Shown piece by piece: positions 8,755 to 17,917 of a stretch of DNA of 56,799 nucleotides. This DNA is from Comamonadaceae bacterium. GTDB lineage: Bacteria > Pseudomonadota > Gammaproteobacteria > Burkholderiales > Burkholderiaceae_C. Positions within the stretch are counted from its first letter, which is position 1. The number at the start of each line of letters is the position of its first letter. The DNA lies in contig JAJTGH010000001.1 in the NCBI GenBank assembly GCA_021299555.1, positions 1 through 56,799 on the forward strand, read 5' to 3'. Under the pieces are notes generated by a model. The model was not told where the DNA came from. It was given only the letters and a program-made list of their open reading frames with translations, and made no database searches. A program made the translations under genes and the position numbers.

Positions 8755-9540
8755 TCATGGGCCAGCAGCACGCAGACCCTGTGCCAGGGCCACGTACTGG
8801 GCCACCGGCACTTCCTCGGCGCGTCGCTGCAGATCAAACTCCACCGCACAGCGGCGCTGATCGAGCCAGCGCCCCAGGCTGTGGCGCAGCAATTTTCGCC
8901 GTTGACTGAAAGCCACCTGCACCAACTCAGCGAGCAGGGAAGGGTCGAGCACTGGCGGCTGAGCAGACGGGAGCATGCGCACCACGGCGCTGTCAACACG
9001 CGGGGGCGGCTCGAAGCTCGAGGGGGGCACGAACAACACCTGCTCCATGGCATAGCGCCATTGCAGCATCACGCTCAGCCGGCCGTAGTCGCTGCTTCCC
9101 GGCGCAGCCACCATGCGATCGATGACCTCCTTTTGCAGCATGAAGTGCTGGTCTTCGATCAGGTCGGCCACAGGCAGCAAATGAAACAGGATCGGCGTCG
9201 AGATGTTGTAGGGCAAATTGCCCACCACCCGAATCCGCGCGCCCAGCGGTTCGAGCCGGGCCACCAGAGCGCGAAGGTCGAGCTTGAGCACATCCGACTC
9301 AATCACCTGCAGCTGGGCATGCTCACGCAATCGCGCAGCCAGATCGCGATCGAGCTCGATGACGCACAGCCGGCCCAGGCGCTCGACCAGGGGCTGGGTC
9401 AATGCGGCCAATCCGGGGCCGATCTCCACCACGCTCTGGCCCGGCTTGGGGTCGATGGCGCGCACGATGGCATCGATGATGCCGCCGTCGATCAGAAAAT
9501 GCTGACCGAAGCGTTTGCGCGCAATATGCTTCAAAGCCAA
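8755..9540 (-). CDS. rsmA: 16S rRNA (adenine1518-N6/adenine1519-N6) dimethyltransferase RsmA
   Basis: A 261-residue SAM-dependent methyltransferase (KsgA) that dimethylates two adjacent adenosines near the 3' end of 16S rRNA late in 30S assembly. Seen: the N-terminal [13 protein letters not shown]-binding motif [15 protein letters not shown], and catalytic motif NLPYNISTP. The length is normal. It is the third gene of the lptD-surA-rsmA operon, a classical arrangement in proteobacteria (pdxA, often next, is absent here). Its stop codon adjoins the bidirectional terminator. Confidence 0.95.
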   Translation of the reverse strand: MALKHIARKRFGQHFLIDGGIIDAIVRAIDPKPGQSVVEIGPGLAALTQPLVERLGRLCVIELDRDLAARLREHAQLQVIESDVLKLDLRALVARLEPLGARIRVVGNLPYNISTPILFHLLPVADLIEDQHFMLQKEVIDRMVAAPGSSDYGRLSVMLQWRYAMEQVLFVPPSSFEPPPRVDSAVVRMLPSAQPPVLDPSLLAELVQVAFSQRRKLLRHSLGRWLDQRRCAVEFDLQRRAEEVPVAQYVALAQGLRAAGP

Positions 9541-9549
9541 GGGCCTGCG

Positions 9550-10917
9550 TTACTGCGGCGACTCGCGGTATTCCACATAGGCGCGGCCACGCACATCCTG
9601 CAGCCATGTGCGCAGAGCCTCCTCGGTCTTGCGCTCGCGCAACTCGCGCCGTGCCAGCTCACGTTTTTCCTTCTCCGAAAGCGGCACTTCGCGCCGCTCG
9701 AGCACCTGAATCAGATGCATGCCGAAGCGAGAAACCAGGGGCTCTGAAAGTTCGCCCGGATCCAATGCGTCCATGGCCTGTTCGAATTCGGGAACCATCA
9801 TCCCGGGAGTGGCCCAGCCCAGATCTCCGCCCACGCTGGCCGACCCATCCTCGCTGAACTGGCGGGCAAGGTCGGCAAAGTCGGACTGCTTGGACTGCAC
9901 GCGCTTTTTGAATTCCGCAAGGCGGGAGCGGGCCGCCGACTCACTCAGGCGGGGGCTGGGCCGCAGCAAAATATGCCGGGCGCGGGTCTGAACCACTCGG
10001 TCAAGTTCGTCGGCGGGCAGCTTGCGCTCGAGCACTTTGAGCAGGTGAAAGCCGGCGCCGCTGCGAACCGGCTCACTGACCTGGCCGACCGCCAGGCCGC
10101 GCGTGGCATCCAAAAACAGGGTCGCGTAGCGATCCGGGCTGCGCAGTCCAAGGCTCCCACCGCTGGCTTTGTCTGGCGCATCCGACTCCTTTTGCGCCAG
10201 CGTTTCAAAGTCAGCGCCCTGCTCGACCAGGGCCTTGCGCAAGGCCTGGGCCCGGGCCAACCGTTGCTGCTCTTGTTCTGCGGTGCTGTTTTCAGCCACC
10301 GACACCAGAATCTGAGCCAGATGAATCTGCACCGGCTCGGCAGCGGCCGCCGCCGCCTGGCGCTCGACCAAATGCCGATCGATCTCTTGCTCGCTGATCC
10401 GCACCCGCGACTCCACCTCGCGATCGCGCAATCGCAGCAGCGTCAGTTCTTCGCGCAAGTCGCGCCGGTAACGCTCAAAACCCACACCCTGCGCCTGCAG
10501 CTGGCGGCGTAACTCCTCGACGCTGATCTGGTTTTGTCGAGCCACATCGGCAACGGCTTGGTCAACCGCGTCCTCATCGACGCGTATGCCCGACTCTTTG
10601 GCCAGTTGCGCCTGGGCACGCTCGACGATCAAACTCTCAAGGGCCTGTCGGGGCAGCTCAGCCGCCGGCAACGAACTGGCGCGATCGGCCTGCGCAGCCA
10701 AGCGCTGCACCCGGTTGCGCACATCCTGGTTGGTGATGGGCTCGGAGTTGACCACCGCCACGATGAAATCGACCGCCCGCGGCGCCGAAGCGGCAGCCGC
10801 CGATGCACCGCCCTGCGGGGCGTTGCTCTGCGCCCATGCCGCCGCGCCGGCGAGCAACAGGCCTGGCAACCCGAGGGCCACCATGGATCGAAGTCGCGGA
10901 AAAAAGGTATCAGTCAT
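9550..10917 (-). CDS. surA: Periplasmic peptidyl-prolyl isomerase and outer-membrane protein chaperone SurA
   Basis: A 455-residue periplasmic chaperone. A signal peptide covers about residues 1-29 (LGLPGLLLAGAAAWAQ). The SurA N-terminal domain follows (VDFIVAVVNSEPITNQDVRNRV), then two parvulin-type rotamase domains at roughly 190-290 and 305-405, each with the G-G-x-L-G-x motif (SGGSLGLR and VGGDLGWA). SurA escorts unfolded outer-membrane proteins, including LptD, to the BAM complex. Its start overlaps the end of lptD by eight bases, so the chaperone and a major client are co-expressed. Confidence 0.95.
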   Translation of the reverse strand: MTDTFFPRLRSMVALGLPGLLLAGAAAWAQSNAPQGGASAAAASAPRAVDFIVAVVNSEPITNQDVRNRVQRLAAQADRASSLPAAELPRQALESLIVERAQAQLAKESGIRVDEDAVDQAVADVARQNQISVEELRRQLQAQGVGFERYRRDLREELTLLRLRDREVESRVRISEQEIDRHLVERQAAAAAAEPVQIHLAQILVSVAENSTAEQEQQRLARAQALRKALVEQGADFETLAQKESDAPDKASGGSLGLRSPDRYATLFLDATRGLAVGQVSEPVRSGAGFHLLKVLERKLPADELDRVVQTRARHILLRPSPRLSESAARSRLAEFKKRVQSKQSDFADLARQFSEDGSASVGGDLGWATPGMMVPEFEQAMDALDPGELSEPLVSRFGMHLIQVLERREVPLSEKEKRELARRELRERKTEEALRTWLQDVRGRAYVEYRESPQ

Positions 10918-13291
10918 AGTTGGAATAGCGGCTTGGGGGGGTCACTTGGTCGCGCAGATATTGATAACGGGGAATGTTGGACTTGAGCGTTCCCAGCGGA
11001 TTGTGGCCGATGCGGGAAATACCCACGAATTCAAGCTGCAACATGATCTGCGAGTTGGTCCGGGCCAGGCTGGTGTAGGAGCGCTGGTACACGGCCCGGC
11101 CGACCCAACAGCAGCCATCGTATTCGAGCCCCATCACCGCATCGACGAGCCGACCTTCGGTGGCGCTGTAGTTGAGCCGTCCGACGCTGTACCAGCGCTG
11201 GCCGCCCTGTCCGCGTCCAGGGCCAAGGTTTTGGCCCCGGTCGCCCCACAGGTCATTGATCGGCCATTGCCAACCCAGGTCCACCTGCTGGCTGCCCGTG
11301 TCATTGGTCGTGACCGGGCGCTGCAAGCGGTAGGCGGCGCTGAGCAATCGGTAAGGGCTGGGGTGGTAGCGGGCCGACAGTGCCATGCGCTGGGATTCAC
11401 CGCGCTTGGGGTTGTACTGGGTGATCCAATCAAGGGCCCAGCGGTCAGAGGCATTGACCGTGGCACCGATCATCAGATCGCTGATGCGCTCGGCTTGGAC
11501 CGCCGGGGGCGAGCCGTCGAGTGTGACTCTTTGGTCTGCAAAACGAATGCGCTGAGCCATGCCCAGGCGCAGCATTTCAGAGCCGGTCTCGGGGAGCAGC
11601 AAGCGCGAGGTCAGGCCCAGGGTGACCAGGTTCGTGTCGGCAATTCGGTCGTTGCCGACAAAGCTGTTTTCCGTGAACAAGGTGGCGAAGCTGAAGCTGT
11701 TTTCCGCGCTGTCGTAGTTGGGCAGGCGAGACTGATCGCGCCAAGGGGTGTAGACGTAAAACGCCCTGGGCTCCAGGGTTTGCAAAAACGACTGGCCCAG
11801 GAACTGGGACTGGCGCTCAAAAACCAGGCCGCTGTCCGCGCTCAAGATCGGAACACTGCGCCCGGCCGAGCGCTGGCCCCGCCAAACCTCCTCAAAGCTG
11901 TACTGGGTGGCATGCAATTGCAGCTTGGGCACGAAGTAGCCTGCCGGCCAGACCCAAGGGCTGCTCAACTGCGCCCGCGTGTACAGGCGGTCGGCATTGG
12001 TCTGGCTGGTCAGGCTGCGCAGCGCCGAAAAGCGCGTGAAATCGGCGTCGATCGAGGTTTGAAGGGGCAGCTGTGCAAGCTCAAAGCTTCTGCTATGGCG
12101 CGCGGCCAACTGCGGCAAGCGGTCGTAGGGCGGCACAATCGGCGAGAGCACGTCTTGCAGGGTTTGCCATTGCAGGACGCGAAGGCTGGCCTGGCTCTGG
12201 CCGGCCGACCAGCCCAGACTCACATCGCTGGGCAGCAGGCGCTGCGTCAAGGCCTTGTTCTGGCGCGGAAAATCGCGCCAGTAGTCGTCGTCACTGACCC
12301 GATTGAGATTGACGGTGTAAGACAGGGTGCCCACAGAAGCCACGCCGGTGTCCAAGCGCCCTTGGTTTTGCAGGGAATACGCCCATCTCTGTTCATGGGT
12401 GATCCGGTCATTGGGCAAGAAATTGAGCCTAAGCATGCCCTGGTTGCTGCGCTCCAGGTAACGGGCCTCCAGCCCCAGATCGAGCCCGCGCTTGGTCATG
12501 GCGGTCGGGGTCAGCGTCGCGTCCCGGTTGGGAGCAATGTCCAGGTAATAGGGCACGCTCAAGGTCAGGCCACTGATCGTGTCCACCGCATAGGTGGGGG
12601 GCAATACGCCCGACTTGCGCTTGTCACTGAGCGGGAAACTGATCGAACCGGGCCAGGCCAAGATGGTGGTGTCATAAAAGCGCAGGCGCAGGTTTTGCGC
12701 TCGGCCAGCCTCGGCCTCAAAATCAAAATCCATCTGATCGGCGGTAAATTCCCAAGGCGGCTTCCAGCTCTCCTCGTTGTCACGCTCACAGGTGGTGTAG
12801 CTCACGCCCTGGGCCGTCATGCGCTGCTGCCCTTGAAAGTCAAAGCGCTGCGCCTGACCCTGGCCGCCGCCGAGAAATCGGTACTGGGGGCGAATGAAAA
12901 ACCCCTCGAAGGTGTCCATGCGCAGGCTAAGTTCCTGGCCGCTGAAGACATTGCCCATGCGGCTGACGCGCACGGCGCCGTCGCCCTTGAGCTTTTGGCT
13001 CGTCTCTTCAAAATCGAGCCGCTGGGCCCGCACCGCCACCGGACCCCGACGCAACTGGGCGCTGCCTTCAATCACCAGACGCACGTCGGTTTGCCCCGTC
13101 ATGCTCTGGCCCGACACAAAAGCGGGCGCCTCCCGCAGACTTTCAGGCGAGGGCTTTTCGATCAACATGGGCGAAGCGCGCAAAATCAGTGCATCACCTG
13201 CCAACGCCTGCTGCGCAGATGCGCCCAGCTGCACGCCCAGGCATACGCCCACACCAACAAAAAACTGCAAGGCTAGGGCCGTGCGCATCAT
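10910..13291 (-). CDS. lptD: LPS assembly outer-membrane protein LptD
   Basis: An outer-membrane beta-barrel (793 residues from the chosen start) that with LptE inserts lipopolysaccharide into the outer leaflet. A signal peptide starts at MMRTALALQFF. The periplasmic OstA-like domain covers about residues 60-250, and the barrel fills the rest, ending in a typical aromatic-rich pattern (YRSNYD-like end). Cysteines at YTTCERDNEESWKP and the YDGCCW pair fit the family's disulfide rearrangement. The frame also allows a TTG start at 13339, but that lies seven bases from the divergent amgK start and gives an extra 16 residues before the signal peptide, so ATG 13291 was preferred. Confidence 0.93.
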   Translation of the reverse strand: MMRTALALQFFVGVGVCLGVQLGASAQQALAGDALILRASPMLIEKPSPESLREAPAFVSGQSMTGQTDVRLVIEGSAQLRRGPVAVRAQRLDFEETSQKLKGDGAVRVSRMGNVFSGQELSLRMDTFEGFFIRPQYRFLGGGQGQAQRFDFQGQQRMTAQGVSYTTCERDNEESWKPPWEFTADQMDFDFEAEAGRAQNLRLRFYDTTILAWPGSISFPLSDKRKSGVLPPTYAVDTISGLTLSVPYYLDIAPNRDATLTPTAMTKRGLDLGLEARYLERSNQGMLRLNFLPNDRITHEQRWAYSLQNQGRLDTGVASVGTLSYTVNLNRVSDDDYWRDFPRQNKALTQRLLPSDVSLGWSAGQSQASLRVLQWQTLQDVLSPIVPPYDRLPQLAARHSRSFELAQLPLQTSIDADFTRFSALRSLTSQTNADRLYTRAQLSSPWVWPAGYFVPKLQLHATQYSFEEVWRGQRSAGRSVPILSADSGLVFERQSQFLGQSFLQTLEPRAFYVYTPWRDQSRLPNYDSAENSFSFATLFTENSFVGNDRIADTNLVTLGLTSRLLLPETGSEMLRLGMAQRIRFADQRVTLDGSPPAVQAERISDLMIGATVNASDRWALDWITQYNPKRGESQRMALSARYHPSPYRLLSAAYRLQRPVTTNDTGSQQVDLGWQWPINDLWGDRGQNLGPGRGQGGQRWYSVGRLNYSATEGRLVDAVMGLEYDGCCWVGRAVYQRSYTSLARTNSQIMLQLEFVGISRIGHNPLGTLKSNIPRYQYLRDQVTPPSRYSNYD

Positions 13292-13345
13292 AAATATGAG
13301 ATAAACCCGTCTGACGAGTTCGATAAGAAGTGTCTTCAATTATCC

Positions 13346-14473
13346 ATGACCACCTTCGCTCCAGCACCCAAAGAAGGCTCGCCCGATCACAAAGGCTCCA
13401 GCACCATAGCTTGGGCCGACCTCGCGCGCCGCCAGGCCTTCGAAGCCTGGCTGCGCCCACTGAGCGCGTCCCTGGGACTGCAAAGCGAGACGGTGCGCTT
13501 GGCCTCAGCCGATGCCAGCTTCAGACGTTATTTGCGTGTTGATCGCCGAAGTGGCGGCAGCTGCATCATCATGGATGCGCCGCCCGACAAAGAAGACTGC
13601 CGCCCGTTTGTGCACGTGGCCGCCTTGATGAAGCAGGCGGGCATGCGCGCGCCCGAGGTGCTGGCCTGGAACGAGGCCCAGGGGTTCATGCTACTCAGTG
13701 ATCTGGGCGCGCACACCATGATGCAAGTGATCACGGCCCAGGGTGTGCCCGAGCCAGCGCCGCAGCGCGGTCAGGCCACGCACGACCTCTACATGGCCGC
13801 CATCGATGCGCTGCTGCGCTGGCAGCTGGCATCCAAACCACAGGTGCTGCCCGCCTATGACGACGCTTTGCTCTCGCGCGAGTTGGGCCTTTTCCCCCAG
13901 TGGTACGTGGCCACGCATCGCCAGCTTGTGCTCAGCCCTGTGCAACAGCAAACGCTCGATGCCGCATTCGCGCGGATCAAGCAGCACAACCTCGGCGCCC
14001 TGGGCGCAGCGCGGGTCTACGTGCATCGCGACTTCATGCCGCGCAACCTGATGGTTGGCGCCGACGACCCATCACTGGGGGTGTTGGACTTTCAAGACGC
14101 GGTCTATGGCCCGATCAGCTACGACATCGCCAGCCTGATGCGCGATGCCTTCTTGAGCTGGGATGAAGAATTTGTGATCGACATCACGGCGCGATACTGG
14201 CAACAGGCCCGGCAAGCGGGCTTGCCAGTGGGCACCGACTTTGGCGAGTTTTACGAGGCTGTGGAGTGGATGGGCTTGCAGCGCCACCTCAAAGTGCTGG
14301 GCATCTTTGCCCGGCTGACGCTGCGCGATGGCAAGCCGCAGTATTTGGCCGACACGCCCCGCTTCATCGCTTATGTGCGCAGCACCACGGCGCGCTATCG
14401 GCAACTGGCACCGCTGCTGCGCCTGCTCGAGGAAATCGAAGGCGGCGCGGTGCAGACGGGATACACGTTTTAA
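13346..14473 (+). CDS. amgK: Anomeric sugar kinase AmgK-like (aminoglycoside phosphotransferase family)
   Basis: A 375-residue kinase of the APH superfamily. The catalytic loop VHRDFMPRNLM (Asp229, Asn234) and the metal-binding LDFQDA (Asp248) are intact. The N-terminal ASADASFRRYLRV segment is typical of the cell-wall recycling kinase AmgK, which phosphorylates MurNAc and GlcNAc at the anomeric carbon. AmgK is usually encoded divergently from lptD-surA, as here, but normally next to murU, which supplies the next step. In this window rsmE follows two bases after the stop instead. Only 54 bases separate it from lptD, so both promoters must lie close together or within the coding ends. Confidence 0.82.
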   Translation: MTTFAPAPKEGSPDHKGSSTIAWADLARRQAFEAWLRPLSASLGLQSETVRLASADASFRRYLRVDRRSGGSCIIMDAPPDKEDCRPFVHVAALMKQAGMRAPEVLAWNEAQGFMLLSDLGAHTMMQVITAQGVPEPAPQRGQATHDLYMAAIDALLRWQLASKPQVLPAYDDALLSRELGLFPQWYVATHRQLVLSPVQQQTLDAAFARIKQHNLGALGAARVYVHRDFMPRNLMVGADDPSLGVLDFQDAVYGPISYDIASLMRDAFLSWDEEFVIDITARYWQQARQAGLPVGTDFGEFYEAVEWMGLQRHLKVLGIFARLTLRDGKPQYLADTPRFIAYVRSTTARYRQLAPLLRLLEEIEGGAVQTGYTF

Positions 14474-14475
14474 GC

Positions 14476-15204
14476 ATGCCGCGGTTTTTCGTTGATCAAC
14501 CGCTATCGGGCCAACAGCTGGACTTGCCCGCTGCCGCAGCCCGGCATGTGCAGGTCTTGCGGCTTCAACCGGGCGATCAGATCACCCTGTTTAACGGCCT
14601 GGGCGGGCAGTGGCAGGCCCGCATTGAACAGATGGGCCGCAGTCAAGTGCGGGTCCAGATCCTGTCCTTCGAGGACCTCGAGCGCGAACCGGTGCGACGC
14701 GTGCACTTGGCCCTGGGCATGCCGGCCAACGAACGCATGGACTGGCTGATCGAAAAGGCGGCCGAGCTCGGGGCTACCAGCATCTGGCCGCTGCACACCC
14801 ACCACAGTGTGCTGCGCCTGAGCGGCGAGCGCGCGAGCAAAAAGCAGCTGCACTGGCAGGCGGTGGCCATCGCCGCTTGCGAGCAGTGCGGCGGCAATCG
14901 GGTGCCGCGGATAGAGCCGGTGAGCGAATTGATGGCCTGGCTCGAGCGCCCGCCCTCGCGCGGCTTGAAAGGCGTGCTTTCGCTGGCTGCCGATGCGCGG
15001 CCTCTGACTTCTTGGCTGGGGTCAGGCGGGCCTGACGAAGAGCTGCTGTTTCTCAGCGGTCCGGAAGGCGGGCTGGCAGAAAAGGAGGAGGCAGCGGCCC
15101 GTGCTGCGGGCTTCACACCCGTGAGCCTGGGCCCGCGGGTGCTGCGGGCCGAAACCGCCGCTTTGGCAGCCCTGACGCTGAGCGTGATGCAGCGGCCAAC
15201 CTGA
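14476..15204 (+). CDS. rsmE: 16S rRNA (uracil1498-N3)-methyltransferase RsmE
   Basis: A 242-residue SPOUT-class methyltransferase that modifies U1498 of 16S rRNA. It begins MPRFFVDQPL, with an N-terminal PUA-like part (RHVQVLRLQPGDQITLFNG) and the C-terminal knotted SAM-binding region LFLSGPEGGLAEKE and SLGPRVLRAETAALAAL. The frame is open upstream to 14266, but the ATG at 14476 sits just after the amgK stop and gives the conserved N-terminus. It is probably co-transcribed with amgK. Confidence 0.93.
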   Translation: MPRFFVDQPLSGQQLDLPAAAARHVQVLRLQPGDQITLFNGLGGQWQARIEQMGRSQVRVQILSFEDLEREPVRRVHLALGMPANERMDWLIEKAAELGATSIWPLHTHHSVLRLSGERASKKQLHWQAVAIAACEQCGGNRVPRIEPVSELMAWLERPPSRGLKGVLSLAADARPLTSWLGSGGPDEELLFLSGPEGGLAEKEEAAARAAGFTPVSLGPRVLRAETAALAALTLSVMQRPT

Positions 15205-15261
15205 ACCAAGTCCCCACGGGAACACCCCGTAGGCGGCCGCAACCTGTATAAACAGGGACTC

Positions 15262-16434
15262 ATGAATGCAAACCTCTGGCTTCTGGTGGCCTGTCAAGGG
15301 CTGTTCTTCACGAACAACGTCACCTTCATTGCGATCAACGGCCTGGTCGGACTGAGTCTGGCGCCCCTGGGCTGGATGGCCACGCTGCCGGTCATGGGCT
15401 ACGTGGTCGGCGGTGCGTTGTCCACCGGCCTGGTGGCGCGCACCCAAAAGCACTATGGCCGAAAAACGTCGTTTCAAATCGGCCTGCTGGTGGGCAGTCT
15501 GTCGGCCCTCTTGTGTGCCTGGGCGGCTTACACCAGCAGCTTCTGGCTCCTGGTGACGGCCACGGTCATTGCCGGGTATTACAACGCCAACGCTCAGCTC
15601 TACCGGTTTGCCGCGGCCGAGTTGGCCGAACCGTCCATGCGGGAAAAAGCGGTCTCTCTGGTAACCGCAGGCGGCTTGATCGGGGCCATCGCCGGACCGA
15701 ACCTGGCATCGGCCACCAAGTCCATGACCACTGTGCCTTTCGCGGGTGCCTACTTTGCGCTGGCCATCGTGGCCGTGGCGGGCATGGCACTGCTGGCCTT
15801 CATTCAATTCCCGCCGCCCCCGGAGAAATCGAAAGCCGGGGGGGGTCGATCGCTGTCCGAGATCGCGCGACAACCGACTTTCATCGTGGCTGCCGGCGCC
15901 GGGGCGCTTGGCTACGGGGTGATGAACCTGCTGATGGCCGCCACCCACATCGCCATGCAAACCTGCGGTCTTCCATTTTCAGATGCCGCACTGGTGCTGC
16001 AGTGGCACGTGATCGGCATGTTTGCCCCCGGCTTTTTTACGGGGCACCTGATCAAGCGCCTGGGCACCATGAATGTCTTGTGGCTGGGCCTGCTGCTCAA
16101 TGTGGGCTGCGTTGTGGTGGCACTTTTGGGCGTGGAGTTGCAACACTTCGAGATTGCGCTGTTCCTGCTGGGCGTGGGCTGGAACTTCCTGTTTACCGCC
16201 AGCACCGCCCTGTCGCTGTCGACCTATCGGCCCGAAGAGCGGGACAAGGCGCAGGGGGCACTGAACTTTTGCGTGTTTGCCGTGATGGCCATGTCCTCCT
16301 TTGCTTCCGGGGTGCTGGTCACCTCGCAAGGCTGGGCATGGCTGAATATGGGTTCATTGGTGCCCCTGGGCCTGACCGGCGCCGGCTTGCTGTGGCTGAC
16401 GCTCAAGCAGCCCCCAAAACCTGCGAGCGCCTAA
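15262..16434 (+). CDS. Major facilitator superfamily transporter
   Basis: A 390-residue membrane protein with about twelve hydrophobic segments. The loop between helices 2 and 3 carries ARTQKHYGRKTSFQIG, a variant of the MFS G-x-x-x-D-R-x-G-R-R/K motif. The substrate is unknown; the sequence does not show a signature that would separate sugar, drug or anion transport. It lies 57 bases after rsmE on the same strand. It converges with the broken peptidase gene. Confidence 0.8.
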   Translation: MNANLWLLVACQGLFFTNNVTFIAINGLVGLSLAPLGWMATLPVMGYVVGGALSTGLVARTQKHYGRKTSFQIGLLVGSLSALLCAWAAYTSSFWLLVTATVIAGYYNANAQLYRFAAAELAEPSMREKAVSLVTAGGLIGAIAGPNLASATKSMTTVPFAGAYFALAIVAVAGMALLAFIQFPPPPEKSKAGGGRSLSEIARQPTFIVAAGAGALGYGVMNLLMAATHIAMQTCGLPFSDAALVLQWHVIGMFAPGFFTGHLIKRLGTMNVLWLGLLLNVGCVVVALLGVELQHFEIALFLLGVGWNFLFTASTALSLSTYRPEERDKAQGALNFCVFAVMAMSSFASGVLVTSQGWAWLNMGSLVPLGLTGAGLLWLTLKQPPKPASA

Positions 16435-16464
16435 AGGCCGCGCGCACGGCCGGTCGCACAGGGC

Positions 16465-17806
16465 TCAGGCGGGCATCTGCGCAATCACATGGGCCACCGC
16501 TGCGGTGAGCTTTTTGGCGTAGGGCACATGCAGAAACTCGTTGGGGCCGTGCGCATTGCTCCTGGGGCCGAGCACACCGCAGACCATCATTTGCGCCGCA
16601 GGAAATCCCGCGCTGAGCATGTTCATGAGCGGAATCGTGCCGCCTTGGCCGATGGTGGCGCAGCCAGCGCCAAAAAAGGCCTGGGAAGCACTTTGCAATG
16701 CCTGCTCAAACCATGGAGCGGTCGAGGGTGCATTCCAGCCCGTGGCTCCGCCGCCACCGTCGAAAGTGACCTTGGCCTGATACGGCGCATTGTCTTCAAG
16801 CAGTCGGGCGCCAGGTGCGGTTGAGCAAAGCCTGTAGCGGATCGCCCGTCACTGGCAAAGTAACCAAGGTCGAGCCGGCACAATCGTGGTGCGCCCAGGG
16901 AAAGCGCTTGAACAGCTCATCGCCCAATATCTGCGCCGTGACCTGCGCCTGTTGCAATCGCTCGGGCGGCACCTCACAATGAAACTGCGCGGGCAACAGC
17001 CGGCCGGTGGCGCTGTCTTCAAGCCGATCGAGCAACTGGCGCATGATGCGAAAGCTCGAGGGCACCACCCCGCTGGCGTCGCCCGAGTGCACACCTTCCG
17101 TAAGCACCTCAACCTTGAGCGTGCCGGTCACATTGCCACGCAAACTGGTGGTCAGCCACAGCTGGTCGTAGTTGCCGGCACCAGAGTCCAGGCAGATCAC
17201 CAAAGCCACCTGGCCCAAGCGGGGCTTGAGCGCATCGACATAAGGCAGCAGGTCAAAAGAGCCGCTTTCCTCGCAGGTCTCGATCAGCCCGACGATGCGC
17301 GGATGCGCCAGCCCCTGGCTTTTGAGCGCCGCAATCGCGGCAATACTGGCATAGATGGCATAGCCATCGTCTGCGCCACCCCGGCCGTAAAGCTTGCCGT
17401 CTTCGTACTTGGCCGTCCAGGGCCCCAAATCGCTGCGCCAGCCCGCAAACTCGGGCTGCTTGTCCAGGTGACCGTACATCAACACCGTAGGCTGCGCCAC
17501 GTTGGAGCCCGCGGGCACAGCTCGGGTGGCGGCGACCTCGAAAAAAATCACCGGCGTGCGACCGGGCAGTCGCACCACTTCAAGGGTCAAACCGGGCACT
17601 TTTTGCGCCAGCACCCAGTCGGCCGCTTGCCGCACCACGGCCTCAATGTGGCCATGCTCGGCCCACTGCGGGTCGAACATCGGCGACTTGGCCGGAACGC
17701 CAATGTACTGGGCCAACTGAGCCACGATATCGCGGTCCCACTGGGCACCGATCTGTTCAAGGGCCCGCGCATCATCGAAACAGGCCAGCGGCAAAGGGGC
17801 GTTCAT
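16465..17806 (-). pseudogene. M20-family dipeptidase broken by an out-of-frame internal deletion
   Basis: The first 335 codons, from 17806, encode a good M20 metallopeptidase: MYGHLDKQPEF with the first metal-binding region, YGRGGADDGYA with the central aspartate, ETCEESGS with the catalytic glutamate pair, and a dimerisation domain. After NRTWRPT the frame reaches a stop at 16796-16798. The expected C-terminal part is still present in another frame: LEDNAPYQAKV right after the junction, then GWNAPSTAPWFEQAL and GGTIPLMNM, down to the stop at 16465. Against family length (about 480 residues) roughly 40-50 codons are missing at about 16805. The stretch therefore looks like a recent deletion allele. 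Confidence 0.85.
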
Positions 17807-17917
17807 GAAACAACTCCTGAGTGACTAAACAACAATAAGCCAAGGGTACGACAAAACAGCCGGCAATCCACCGCCAACCTTGGCTGCGCGGTACAAGCAC
17901 ACGCCGCTCTGAATCTT

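Noticed and set aside
8520-9053. Minus-strand 177-residue frame over barstar end and rsmA start region
   Set aside because: It overlaps rsmA in another frame, crosses the strong terminator, and has no recognisable feature.
10586-13276. 896-residue open frame on the plus strand
   Set aside because: It lies wholly opposite surA and lptD, has no recognisable domain, and reflects the high GC content. The lptD reading has clear family features.
16489-16824. Plus-strand frame over the peptidase deletion junction
   Set aside because: It is the complement of the broken M20 gene, whose conserved sequence is on the minus strand.
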